Assembly: GCA_965368585.1 (NCBI GenBank)
Contig: CBDUNM010000002.1
Location: 1 to 64,000, forward strand
Source of the DNA: JARRQB01 sp965368585
Lineage (GTDB): Bacteria > Pseudomonadota > Gammaproteobacteria > Chromatiales > Chromatiaceae
Length of the DNA: 64,000 nt
Direction: 5' to 3'
Shown: positions 28,389 to 37,109 of the stretch, one piece after another
Layout of the letters: every line of letters begins with the position of its first letter
Numbering within the stretch: position 1 is the stretch's first letter
Position numbers and translations under genes: made by a program
Notes under the pieces: model-generated
Database searches by the model: none
Told to the model about the DNA's origin: nothing
The model's input: only the letters and a program-made list of their open reading frames with translations

Positions 28389-29102
28389 GTGGTCAAGTCA
28401 TCGGACATAAAACATCACTACTCACAACAATTCAACGCCGAGCTCGAGGAGATTCGTACGCGCATGCTGGCGATGGGAGGGCTGGTGGAACAGCAGCTGG
28501 AAGCGGCTCGCCGGGCATTGAGCAACGGTCACCTCGGCGAGGGTGAAGCGGTCGTCGCCAATGACTATCAGGTCAACGCATACGATGTGGATATCGACGA
28601 ACGTTGCACCTCCATTTTGGCCCGGCGTCAACCCACGGCGAGTGATTTGCGCCTGGTCCTCACGGTGATCAAGACCACGACCGACCTCGAGCGTATCGGT
28701 GATGAAGCCAAGCGCGTGGCGCGTATGGCTATTCGACTGGGAGGAACGGATCACGGCAAGAGTCTGTTCCTGCAACTCGAGCATCTGGGCGGCCAGGTGC
28801 AGGAGATGTTGCACGGCGCGCTCGATTCGTTCGCCCGCATGGATGTCAACGCGGCGATCAAGGTCGCCCAGGAAGACCAGCGCGTCGACCAAGAATACGA
28901 GAACATCATGCGCCAAGCGATGACTTACATGATGGAAGATCCCCGCAGCATACCCCTGGTGCTGGATATCATGTGGTCGGCGCGTGCGTTGGAAAGGATA
29001 GGCGACAGGTGCTGTAATATTTGCGAGTATCTAATCTACTTCGTCAAGGGCAAGGATGTTCGCCATACCAGTCTCGAGCAAATGGTCAAAGAGTTGCTAT
29101 GA
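28389..29102 (+). CDS. phoU: Phosphate signalling protein PhoU
   Basis: A 237 aa all-helical regulator linking the Pst transporter to PhoR. Two PhoU repeats each carry the metal-binding D/E-R-I-x-D motif: TTDLERIGDEAKRVAR near residue 98 and ARALERIGDRCCNICEY near residue 200. The start is GTG with AGGAG upstream. It normally ends a pstSCAB-phoU operon; here it follows phoBR directly and no pst genes are visible, so the transporter must be elsewhere. Confidence 0.94.
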   Translation: MVKSSDIKHHYSQQFNAELEEIRTRMLAMGGLVEQQLEAARRALSNGHLGEGEAVVANDYQVNAYDVDIDERCTSILARRQPTASDLRLVLTVIKTTTDLERIGDEAKRVARMAIRLGGTDHGKSLFLQLEHLGGQVQEMLHGALDSFARMDVNAAIKVAQEDQRVDQEYENIMRQAMTYMMEDPRSIPLVLDIMWSARALERIGDRCCNICEYLIYFVKGKDVRHTSLEQMVKELL

Positions 29103-29184
29103 GTCGCGTCCCGTTTTTACTGCACGGTGAGCGCCGGTTAAACCGCGACGGCGTGGCGAAGGCTCTGAAACAAAGATCGGTGCC

Positions 29185-30477
29185 TTGCGCGATATAATCG
29201 TAACCATCGCTGTCTTCGGCTTGATTCCATTCGTCCTGCGCAGCCCGTTCGTCGGTGTCCTCGCGTGGTCTTGGTTGAGCTACATGAGCCCCCACAAGCT
29301 GGCCTGGGGATTCGCCGCACATCTGCCGTTTGCGCAGATTGTCGCGGTCGCTTTGCTGGTTTCTCTGCTTATCAATCGCGAGGACAAGGCATTGCCCATG
29401 AACGGGGTCGTCGTGATGTGGATATTCTTCATCGCTTGGATGGGCTTTACGACCATATTCGCGGTATATCCCGATGACGCGCTATACGATCTCACCACCG
29501 TGATGAAGATTCAGTTGACGACCTTTATCACAATGATGGTCATGAAGAACCGTAGACGCCTGGAAGCGCTGTTGTGGGTGGTGTTCGTTTCAATCGGATT
29601 CTATGGCGTCAAGGGCGGCTTGTTCGCGGCGCTGACCGGCGGTTCGCACCGTATCTACGGACCGCCGGCAACCTACCTGCAGGAAAACAACGCCCTGGCG
29701 GTGGCTCTGCTGATGATCACGCCCATCGGCATCTACCTGATGCAAACGCTGGAGAAGAAGTGGCACCGGATAGTCATGATGGGCGCGATTGGTGCCATTA
29801 TGCTTTCCATCGTCGCGTCATGGTCGCGCGGTGCCTTCGTCGCGATTATCTGCGTCGGCATCTATCTGGTGCTGAAAACCAACAAGAAGTTTGTCATCGC
29901 CGTGTCACTGGTGCCGGTGATCATGCTGGTGTTTGTATTTATGCCAGTCGAGTGGCAGGCGCGCATGGGCAGCATCAAAGCGTACGAAAACGATGCCTCG
30001 GCGATGAGCCGGCTGCGGTCCTGGGGCCTCGCTTACCAGGTCGCGAATGATAACATCACGGGTGGCGGTTTTTCGATGTGGGGGAAGGAGGTTTACCGCA
30101 AGTATCAGCCGGAAACCGATCGTTTCTACGTCGCTCATTCGATCTACTTCCATGTGTTGGGTGAACACGGCTGGATCGGGTTGATACTTTACATACTGAT
30201 TTTCTTTATGACCTGGAGAATGGCCGGCCGCATACGCCGTCGCACGCTCGACAGCCCCGACTCCCGGTGGATGGGCAATATGGCCGCGATGCTCCAAGTC
30301 AGTCTCGTGGCTTACGGCAGCGGCGGCGCATTTCTGAGTTTGTCCTATCTCGACCTCGCGTGGCTGATTGTCGCGATCGTGATGATTTTGAACTATCTGA
30401 TGCGGCATGCTGAGCAACCTCAGGAAGCCGCGTCGGTAAATGTGTATCGGCAAGCCGCGCTCGGACCCGGCCAGTGA
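29185..30477 (+). CDS. O-glycosylation ligase, exosortase A system-associated
   Basis: A 430 aa polytopic membrane protein of the Wzy/WaaL-like ligase fold. About ten hydrophobic helices are visible. The start MRDIIVTIAVFGLIPFVLRSPFVGVLAWSW, the segment YMSPHKLAWGFA and the periplasmic loop region WSRGAF...DASAMSRLRSWG match the family found beside exosortase A (remembered as TIGR03097). It should transfer lipid-linked glycans to protein or polymer on the periplasmic side. The TTG start at 29185 puts the protein in register with the family; no ATG does so. A polysaccharide deacetylase follows after 10 nt, and two more exosortase-A-associated genes lie opposite. No exosortase is in the window. 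Confidence 0.85.
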   Translation: MRDIIVTIAVFGLIPFVLRSPFVGVLAWSWLSYMSPHKLAWGFAAHLPFAQIVAVALLVSLLINREDKALPMNGVVVMWIFFIAWMGFTTIFAVYPDDALYDLTTVMKIQLTTFITMMVMKNRRRLEALLWVVFVSIGFYGVKGGLFAALTGGSHRIYGPPATYLQENNALAVALLMITPIGIYLMQTLEKKWHRIVMMGAIGAIMLSIVASWSRGAFVAIICVGIYLVLKTNKKFVIAVSLVPVIMLVFVFMPVEWQARMGSIKAYENDASAMSRLRSWGLAYQVANDNITGGGFSMWGKEVYRKYQPETDRFYVAHSIYFHVLGEHGWIGLILYILIFFMTWRMAGRIRRRTLDSPDSRWMGNMAAMLQVSLVAYGSGGAFLSLSYLDLAWLIVAIVMILNYLMRHAEQPQEAASVNVYRQAALGPGQ

Positions 30478-30487
30478 AGCGGCTGCG

Positions 30488-31432
30488 ATGATCCCGCTGC
30501 TGACGCGGATGCTGTTCCCGGGTGGGCGCCGCGGCGTCCATCAGATTTTGATTTTTCACCGGGTCGTACGGCAGACCGACCCATTGCTGCCGAGCGAGAT
30601 TACCCGTCGGGATTTCGCCAGACTGCTGGATTTCTTAACGTCCCGTTTTACGGTGCTGACGCTCAGTGACGCGTGGCGAGCGTTGCAGGAAGGGTCGCTT
30701 CCGCCCGCGTCGGTTTCGATCACCTTCGACGACGGTTACCGCGACAACTACACGGAAGCGCGTCCGCTGCTTCTGGAAAGACAGTTGACGGCCACGTTTT
30801 TTATTGCGACTGCATTCCTCGACGGCGGCCGGATGTGGAACGACACGGTCTGGGAGGTGCTGCGACGGCTGCCCGACGGACCGCACGATCTGTCGGAGCT
30901 GGGACTTGGCGCGATCGTCGCCACCGATGCGGCAAGCCGCACGGCGGCCGCGGAGCGAATCATCGCGGCAATCAAATTCACTCCGTCCGACGAGCGGCAG
31001 GCGCTGGTGGATGCACTCGCGAAGCGGGTCGAGGGTTTGCCGGATGACCTGATGATGACGACCGACCAGGTCAGGGCGATGCGCACCGACGGGATGGAGA
31101 TCGGCGCTCACACCCGCACCCATCCCATACTCGAGGTGGCGGACGACGACCTGGCGTTCGCCGAGATACGGGACGGCAAACGCGATCTCGAATCGATGCT
31201 GCAGGAACCGGTCCGGGTGTTTGCCTACCCGAACGGCAAGTTCGGCCGCGATTTCAGCGAAAGACACCAGAAAATGGTCGAGGAACTCGACTTCACCCTG
31301 GCGGTGAGCACCGATTCCGGCGTATCGCGGCCGATCTCCAATGCCTACCGGCTGCCCAGATACACGCCGTGGCGACCACCGGGCAAGGGGTTTTCCGTCG
31401 AACTGATACGCAATCGTTTTGGCTGGCTGTAA
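30488..31432 (+). CDS. Polysaccharide deacetylase family protein
   Basis: A 314 aa carbohydrate esterase 4/NodB-type protein. The metal and catalytic motifs are visible: SITFDDGYRDNY near residue 77, EIGAHTRTHPIL near residue 205, and FAYPNGKFGRDF near residue 245. It probably removes N-acetyl groups from a cell-surface polysaccharide. There is no signal peptide, so the substrate may be lipid-linked and cytoplasmic, as in exosortase-A-associated deacetylases. The ATG at 30488 lies 10 nt after the ligase stop. It converges with the PLP decarboxylase, 9 nt away. Confidence 0.88.
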   Translation: MIPLLTRMLFPGGRRGVHQILIFHRVVRQTDPLLPSEITRRDFARLLDFLTSRFTVLTLSDAWRALQEGSLPPASVSITFDDGYRDNYTEARPLLLERQLTATFFIATAFLDGGRMWNDTVWEVLRRLPDGPHDLSELGLGAIVATDAASRTAAAERIIAAIKFTPSDERQALVDALAKRVEGLPDDLMMTTDQVRAMRTDGMEIGAHTRTHPILEVADDDLAFAEIRDGKRDLESMLQEPVRVFAYPNGKFGRDFSERHQKMVEELDFTLAVSTDSGVSRPISNAYRLPRYTPWRPPGKGFSVELIRNRFGWL

Positions 31433-31441
31433 CGGTCGCGT

Positions 31442-32674
31442 TCAAAGCAGGATCTCCACGGGCTCGGGGTGACTCAGGAAACGGTGCGGGCTCGCGCTGA
31501 AGCCATAGGCACCGGACTGCAGTACCACCACGAGATCGCCGACCTCGGCGGCACCCAGTTCCATTCTGTCTGCCAATACATCCAATGGCGTACACAAGGG
31601 TCCAACCACGCTGGCCGTTTCGCGCGGCGCTTTGAACACGCGGGTTCCCAGAACCACGGGGAAATTCTTGCGGATCACCTGACCGAAGTTGCCCGACGCG
31701 GCGAGGTGATGGTGCAGACCGCCGTCTGTCACCAAAAACACCTGCCCCCGTGACGTCTTTTTGTCGACGATGCGGCACACGTAATAGCCCGCCTCTCCAA
31801 CCAGGTACCTGCCCAGTTCGAGGGCGATCTCCACATCCCCCAGGCGCTGCCGGCACTCGGTCACGCCGTGTTCGAGAGACTCGCCGACTGCTCGCAGATC
31901 GAGCGGCGCGTCCGTTGGAAAATAGGGGATCCCGTAACCCCCTCCTATGTTGAGCAACTCGATACCGTGCGGCGCATGCTCGGCCAGGCGATAGGCGAGG
32001 GCGAACGTTGCCCGCTGCGTTTCGACAATGCTGTCGGCGCGCAGATTCTGCGAGCCGCTGAAGATGTGGAAGCCGCGAAAATGCACATCGAGCTCCGCGA
32101 TGCGCGCCAGAACCTGCGGCACGATTTCAACGTCGATGCCGAACGGTTTGGACCCGCCGGCCATCTTCATGCCGGAGGCCTTTAGTTCGAAATCCGGATT
32201 GACGCGAACGGCGACGGCCGGTTTGAGATTCAATTCGCCGCCGATGCGAGCGACCCGTTCCAATTCGTTGGCCGATTCGAGATTGATCGTTATGCCGGCG
32301 GCAACGGCGCCCGCCAGTTCCACATCACGTTTGCCCGGCCCGGCAAAGCTGATTTCACTGGCCTCCATACCCGAATCCAGTGCCACGTGCAATTCCGCCA
32401 AGGACGCGACGTCGAGCCCGTCGGCGAGCGTACTCATTACCGTGACCAGGGCCGGCATGGGGTTGGCTTTGACCGCATAGTGAATACTCAGATGCGCCGG
32501 CATCGCGGCGCGCAGGTCGTGCATGCGCCGCACCATGGCTTCACGATCGTAGGCGTAGAAGGGCGTTTGTCCGACTTGGGTGGCAAGCCGGGACACCCGT
32601 TGCCCACCGATCAGCAGTTCGTCGTCGGAAACGCTAAGGTTCGAAAAAACGCCGCTATGCGTAGGTGTCGCCAT
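31442..32674 (-). CDS. PLP-dependent decarboxylase, exosortase A system-associated
   Basis: A 410 aa group III (alanine-racemase-fold) decarboxylase like LysA. The PLP lysine is Lys69 in IHYAVKANPMPAL; other conserved parts are EISFAGPGKRD, HIFSGSQ, LLNIGGGYGIPYF, LELGRYLVGEAGYY, and the substrate-side TDGGLHHHLAASG and GPLCTPLDVL. It belongs to the family linked with the acyl-CoA ligase next door in exosortase A loci (remembered as TIGR03099); the substrate is unknown. The frame extends upstream, but the ATG at 32674 lies 4 nt after the ligase stop and matches the family. Confidence 0.88.
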   Translation of the reverse strand: MATPTHSGVFSNLSVSDDELLIGGQRVSRLATQVGQTPFYAYDREAMVRRMHDLRAAMPAHLSIHYAVKANPMPALVTVMSTLADGLDVASLAELHVALDSGMEASEISFAGPGKRDVELAGAVAAGITINLESANELERVARIGGELNLKPAVAVRVNPDFELKASGMKMAGGSKPFGIDVEIVPQVLARIAELDVHFRGFHIFSGSQNLRADSIVETQRATFALAYRLAEHAPHGIELLNIGGGYGIPYFPTDAPLDLRAVGESLEHGVTECRQRLGDVEIALELGRYLVGEAGYYVCRIVDKKTSRGQVFLVTDGGLHHHLAASGNFGQVIRKNFPVVLGTRVFKAPRETASVVGPLCTPLDVLADRMELGAAEVGDLVVVLQSGAYGFSASPHRFLSHPEPVEILL

Positions 32675-32678
32675 GCGT

Positions 32679-34259
32679 TCAGCCCTCGGTGTAGAGATTC
32701 TGGAATTCGCGCGCCAATGCCTGGCGATCGATCTTGCCGTTGGGGTTCCTGGGCAAGGCATCGCGTACATGGATCTCAGCGGGCACCATGTACTGCGGCA
32801 GCAGTTGCCGGCAATGTTCCAGCAGTTCGTCTTCTGCCGGCGCGCCAGCCGCGCCCTGCACGACCAGCACGATGGCCTGCCCCAACATCGGGTGAGGCAC
32901 ACCGACGGCGACTGCCTGAGCGATATCACCGTGACGATAGACGACTTCTTCGACTTCCGTGGGGCTGACGCGATAACCGGATGTTTTGATCATTTCATCC
33001 TTACGGTTGATGAAATACAGGAATCCATCGGCATCGCGCCGCACCTGGTCGCCCGACCACACCGACAGTTCCGGACTGACCAGTGCCTTGAGCTGCCCCG
33101 GAAAGGGTTTGAACCGTTCGCCGGTTTTCTGAGGATCGTTCCAATACCCCAGGGCGACGTGAACCCCCCTATGCACCAGTTCACCGGGTTCGCCGGCGGC
33201 GCATTCGCTACCGTCTTCACGCACCACCCGGATTTCCGCATTCGGGATGGCTTTGCCGATCGAGTCTGGACGGCGGTCGATTTCCCCGGGATCCAGGTAG
33301 GTTGAACGAAACGCCTCGGTCAGGCCGTACATCAGGTAGAAAAGAGTGTCGGGCAAGGTCGCGCGCAGCCGGTCGAGGCTTATCCGTGGCAGCGCGCCGC
33401 CCGAGTTGGTGACATAGCGCAGACAGGCTTTGGCCTCATCCGGCCAGGGCAGAGCGGCCAGTTGATTCCACAGCGGCGGAACCGCGGCCAGTCCGGTCAC
33501 CCGGTGTTTGACGATCGCACGCAAGACATCGCGCGGCAGGAGATAGTCCATCAGGACCACGCTGGCACCGACCAGGAAGGCGGTGGTGAGTTGGCTGAGG
33601 CCGTAGTCGAAACTAAAGGGCAGCACGGCCAGCAGTCGGTCTTCGGCGGTGTTGTGCAGGTACTCGCCTACGCTCTGCGCCCCCGCAGTCAGGTTGCGAT
33701 GCGAAAGCACCACCCCCTTGGGTTTACCGGTGCTGCCGGAGGTATACAGAATGGCCGCCACGTCGGCGTCGATGCGACGGTGCACCTGCGCGGCGCCGTT
33801 CGCTCGAACAGCAGCCCAGGTCATGCACGGCACGCGCAGCGACGCGGGAATCGTTGCCGTGTCATCGTCGATCACGATGATCCGGCGCAGATCGGCACAC
33901 GCCTGCAGCGCCGCTTCCAGCGAGGCCGCTCGATCGGCGCTGGTGACAAGCAGGCTGACATTGCAATCGCGCAGGATGTAGCCGACCTGATCGGCCTTGA
34001 GCACCGGGTTGACCGGCACGAAGATGCCGCCGGCCAATACCGTTGCAAACAACGCGTAAACGGTCTCCGGCAGTTTCGGCAGGTAAATCGCCACCCGGTC
34101 GTCGGGGTTTAACCCCAAGCGCACCAAACCCAGTGCGGTGGCCTCGACCTCGTGTTGCATGGTCGCGTAACTGATGATCCTGTCCTTGTACAGAAGCGCG
34201 GGCGCAGCGGGCGCTCGTAGCGCGCTGCGTTCGACCAGCTGATGCAGTAGTGTGCTCAA
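32679..34259 (-). CDS. Acyl-CoA ligase (AMP-forming), exosortase A system-associated
   Basis: A 526 aa adenylate-forming ligase. The P-loop YTSGSTGKPKGVVLSH lies near residue 172, the A5 region is YGLTEAFRST, and the A7-A10 motifs are WSGDQVRRDADGFLYFINR, KTSGYRVSPTEVE and NPNGKIDRQAL. Together with the decarboxylase 4 nt downstream it forms the pair seen in exosortase-A/PEP-CTERM genomes (ligase family remembered as TIGR03098). The two probably load and modify an amino-acid-like building block on a carrier. No carrier protein gene is adjacent. The start is TTG at 34259. The upstream 212 nt contain the divergent protease promoter. Confidence 0.88.
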   Translation of the reverse strand: MSTLLHQLVERSALRAPAAPALLYKDRIISYATMQHEVEATALGLVRLGLNPDDRVAIYLPKLPETVYALFATVLAGGIFVPVNPVLKADQVGYILRDCNVSLLVTSADRAASLEAALQACADLRRIIVIDDDTATIPASLRVPCMTWAAVRANGAAQVHRRIDADVAAILYTSGSTGKPKGVVLSHRNLTAGAQSVGEYLHNTAEDRLLAVLPFSFDYGLSQLTTAFLVGASVVLMDYLLPRDVLRAIVKHRVTGLAAVPPLWNQLAALPWPDEAKACLRYVTNSGGALPRISLDRLRATLPDTLFYLMYGLTEAFRSTYLDPGEIDRRPDSIGKAIPNAEIRVVREDGSECAAGEPGELVHRGVHVALGYWNDPQKTGERFKPFPGQLKALVSPELSVWSGDQVRRDADGFLYFINRKDEMIKTSGYRVSPTEVEEVVYRHGDIAQAVAVGVPHPMLGQAIVLVVQGAAGAPAEDELLEHCRQLLPQYMVPAEIHVRDALPRNPNGKIDRQALAREFQNLYTEG

Positions 34260-34471
34260 GACAAGGTATGCATGGCAGGGTTTCCGGTTTGAACGAAAGC
34301 GGGTGAAACGATCTTACCCGGTTTCAGGTAACCATCGTAGGTGTTCGAAAAGGCTCAAACTCATGGGTAAACGGGATTGTTTTTAGTGATATTCTACAGC
34401 GCATTGCAGCCTTGTTCGTGCAATCCTTCGATTTATCGACGTCAGATCATTGCCTAAGGGAATTGCACTAT

Positions 34472-35263
34472 ATGACTAACTTGTTTTACCGGCCGGTGTA
34501 CGCGGCCGCCGTGGCGATCGTCGCCGTCGCGTCGTCTCGGTTACCGGCGGCGTCGCTTCCCGACACCATAGACCAGGTTCGTGCGTCGATTGTTGCGGTA
34601 GGATCCTATCAAGCCACGCGTCGGCCGCCCGGTGCGTTTCGGGGTACCGGATTCGTCATCGACGACGGTCAGTATATCGTGACGAATTTTCACGTCTTGC
34701 CGGAAGTCGTCGACTTCGCCAATCGCGAGAGTATCGCGATCTTCAGCGGTCGCGGTAAAAAGGTCAAAGCGGTCAAGGCCGATGTCGTGGCAAAGGACGC
34801 GGTACACGATCTGGCAATTCTCAGGATTCGCGGACAAAACTTGCCGGCGCTCCCTCTGGGCGGCACAAAAACGATCCGCGAAGGAGACGAGATCGCCTTT
34901 ACCGGTTTTCCGATTGGCATGGTTCTGGGACTGCATCCCGTTACCCACCGCGGCATCGTGGCGGCGGTTTCGCCGGTCGTCATACCGCAGGCGGGGTCCA
35001 AGGGCCTGACCGCAAAAGCGATTCGGGCCATGCGCGATCCCTACGACGTACTGCAGCTCGACGCGACCGCGTACCCCGGAAATTCGGGGAGCCCGGTCTA
35101 CGATCAGGCGACCGGTCGGGTCGTGGGCGTCATCAACAGCGTACTGGTGAAAAGCACTAAAGAATCCGCGTTGGAAAGCCCCACCGGGATCACCTATGCG
35201 ATCCCGGTGAAATTCGTCAAGGCGTTGCTCCGGGATGCCAAATCCGGCGCGGCTCAAAGGTAG
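34472..35263 (+). CDS. Exported trypsin-like serine protease without PDZ domain
   Basis: A 263 aa S1-family protease of the DegP-like fold. A signal peptide (VYAAAVAIVAVASSRLPAA) precedes the catalytic triad: His74 in TNFHVL, Asp113 in AVHDLAIL and Ser205 in GNSGSPV. There is no PDZ domain after the protease core, so activation must differ from DegP/DegS. The ATG at 34472 with AAGGG upstream is chosen over the longer frame because it puts the signal peptide at the N-terminus. Its end overlaps the convergent uppP gene by 10 nt. Confidence 0.87.
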   Translation: MTNLFYRPVYAAAVAIVAVASSRLPAASLPDTIDQVRASIVAVGSYQATRRPPGAFRGTGFVIDDGQYIVTNFHVLPEVVDFANRESIAIFSGRGKKVKAVKADVVAKDAVHDLAILRIRGQNLPALPLGGTKTIREGDEIAFTGFPIGMVLGLHPVTHRGIVAAVSPVVIPQAGSKGLTAKAIRAMRDPYDVLQLDATAYPGNSGSPVYDQATGRVVGVINSVLVKSTKESALESPTGITYAIPVKFVKALLRDAKSGAAQR

Positions 35264-36054
35264 ACGATGGCAAGAATCACCGCACCCAACAACAGCCGGT
35301 AGACCACAAACGGCAGCATCCCGACCCGTTCCACAAAGCGTAGAAACACCTTGATGCACAGATAGGCGGCCACGAAAGACAGTCCCACACCCAACAGCAG
35401 GCTGTTCCAGTCGACCGCCGTGTCGCTCGACACCAGATCGAGAGTGACCAGCCCGCCCGACATGAGTATGGTGGGAATCGCCAGTAAAAAGGAAAACCGC
35501 GCCGCGGCGGCGCGGGTCAGCCCGAGCAGCAAACCCGCTGTCATGGTGATACCCGAACGCGATGTGCCGGGCAACAGGGCCAGCGCCTGGCTGAGGCCGA
35601 TTATCATGACGTCGCGCCAACTCAGGCTGTGTTCGTCGCGGGTTCGTGTCGCCGACAGATCGGCAAATAACAGCAGCAGCCCGAACCCAATCGTGGTCGC
35701 GGCGATCAGGAGCGGCGAGCGCAGATCCGTAGCAACGAGTTCTTTCATCAGCAGACCCGCGACGACCACCGGCACGGTCCCCGCCACCACGGCCCAGCCC
35801 AAACGCGCATCGGGAGTCAGCCGGCGGCTGCCGATGCTGGCCAGGGTATCCCGGGCAATGCCCGTCAGTTCGCGCCGGAAATACCACACGACGGCGCCCA
35901 GCGACCCGACATGCACCGCCACGTCGAAGGCCAGGCCCTGATCGGCGAAGCCGAACAGAAGAGGCGCCAGAATGAGATGGGCGGAGCTGGAAACAGGCAA
36001 AAACTCGGTAAGCCCCTGCACCAGCGCAAGGACCAGGATCTGGATCAGGTCCAT
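35254..36054 (-). CDS. uppP: Undecaprenyl-diphosphatase
   Basis: Inner-membrane enzyme that dephosphorylates C55-PP to recycle the lipid carrier for peptidoglycan and polysaccharides. The 266 aa protein shows the two active-site motifs of BacA/UppP: LVQGLTEFLPVSSSAHL near residue 12 and ALLPGTSRSGITM near residue 166. Multiple hydrophobic helices lie between and after them. The ATG at 36054 has AGG just upstream and follows galE by 5 nt. The longer upstream frame is shadow. The gene overlaps the convergent protease tail by 10 nt. Confidence 0.95.
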   Translation of the reverse strand: MDLIQILVLALVQGLTEFLPVSSSAHLILAPLLFGFADQGLAFDVAVHVGSLGAVVWYFRRELTGIARDTLASIGSRRLTPDARLGWAVVAGTVPVVVAGLLMKELVATDLRSPLLIAATTIGFGLLLLFADLSATRTRDEHSLSWRDVMIIGLSQALALLPGTSRSGITMTAGLLLGLTRAAAARFSFLLAIPTILMSGGLVTLDLVSSDTAVDWNSLLLGVGLSFVAAYLCIKVFLRFVERVGMLPFVVYRLLLGAVILAIVYL

Positions 36055-36059
36055 ACTGC

Positions 36060-37049
36060 CTAACCTTTCTCGAGCAGCTTGCGCTCCCAGTTCAAGGAGC
36101 TGCGCACGATCGTCTCCAGATCGTCGTATCGCGGTTTCCACTTGAGAACGTCGCGCACCCGTTCGGCGCCTGCGATCAATGCCGGCGGGTCACCCGCGCG
36201 CCGCTCGGCCTCGATAATGTTGAGCGGTCGTCCGTGCACGCGCGCCACCGTATCCAGTACTTCCCGCACGCTGTATCCGTGGCCGTAGCCGCAATTCAGA
36301 ATCTGCGATTCGCCGCCGGCTCTGAGATAGTCGAGCGCCTTCAGATGGGCGTCGGCAAGATCTTCGACATGGATGTAGTCGCGCACGCCGGTGCCGTCGG
36401 GCGTCGGATAATCGGTGCCGAAGATGTAGAGCTTGTCGCGCTTGCCGAGGGCGTGTTCGACCGCTGCCTTGACCAGCAAGGTGGCTTCCGGTGTGGATTG
36501 ACCGATCCGGCCTTCGGGATCGGACCCGGCGACGTTGAAATAACGCAGAATAACGTAGCGCAGCGCGGAAGCGGCCCCCAGATCCCGCAGCATGTGCTCG
36601 GTCATCAGCTTGGACATGCCGTAGGGATTGATCGGCTGGGTAGGGGTATCTTCCCAGCACTGTTCGTTGTCCGGGATACCGTAGACCGCGGCGGTCGAGG
36701 AAAATACGAAGTTCTCTACCCCGGCATCGGCGCAGCACTCGAGCAGATTGCGGGAGGCGCAGGTATTGTTCCGGTAGTACTTAAGCGGATCCGCGACTGA
36801 CTCGGGCACGATCGTATGAGCGGCGAAATGTATCACGGTATCGATATCGTGGTCCTTCAGCACGCGCGCCACAAGCGTCTGGTCGGCGGTGTCCCCCTCG
36901 ACGAATTCACCGAACAGCACGTGATCGCGGAAACCCTTGCTCAAGTTGTCCAGGGTAACGATACGCTCGCCGGCCTCGCCGAGCTGGCGTGCCGTATGAC
37001 TACCGATATATCCCGCACCGCCGGTGACCAGAATGCCTCTGTTTCCCAT
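36060..37049 (-). CDS. galE: UDP-glucose 4-epimerase
   Basis: A 329 aa short-chain dehydrogenase-like enzyme interconverting UDP-glucose and UDP-galactose to supply surface glycans. The NAD-binding loop is VTGGAGYIGSH at residue 8, the HFAAHTIVPESVADP segment follows, and the catalytic pair is Tyr143 and Lys147 in NPYGMSKLM. RYFNVAGSDPEGRIG and YIHVEDLADAHLKAL are typical of GalE. It is transcribed with uppP 5 nt downstream. Confidence 0.93.
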   Translation of the reverse strand: MGNRGILVTGGAGYIGSHTARQLGEAGERIVTLDNLSKGFRDHVLFGEFVEGDTADQTLVARVLKDHDIDTVIHFAAHTIVPESVADPLKYYRNNTCASRNLLECCADAGVENFVFSSTAAVYGIPDNEQCWEDTPTQPINPYGMSKLMTEHMLRDLGAASALRYVILRYFNVAGSDPEGRIGQSTPEATLLVKAAVEHALGKRDKLYIFGTDYPTPDGTGVRDYIHVEDLADAHLKALDYLRAGGESQILNCGYGHGYSVREVLDTVARVHGRPLNIIEAERRAGDPPALIAGAERVRDVLKWKPRYDDLETIVRSSLNWERKLLEKG

Positions 37050-37109
37050 CTGTCAATCTGCTCTCGTTGAATCGATAGCCGCCAAGTGTACGCGCCCCCC
37101 CGGGTCGGG

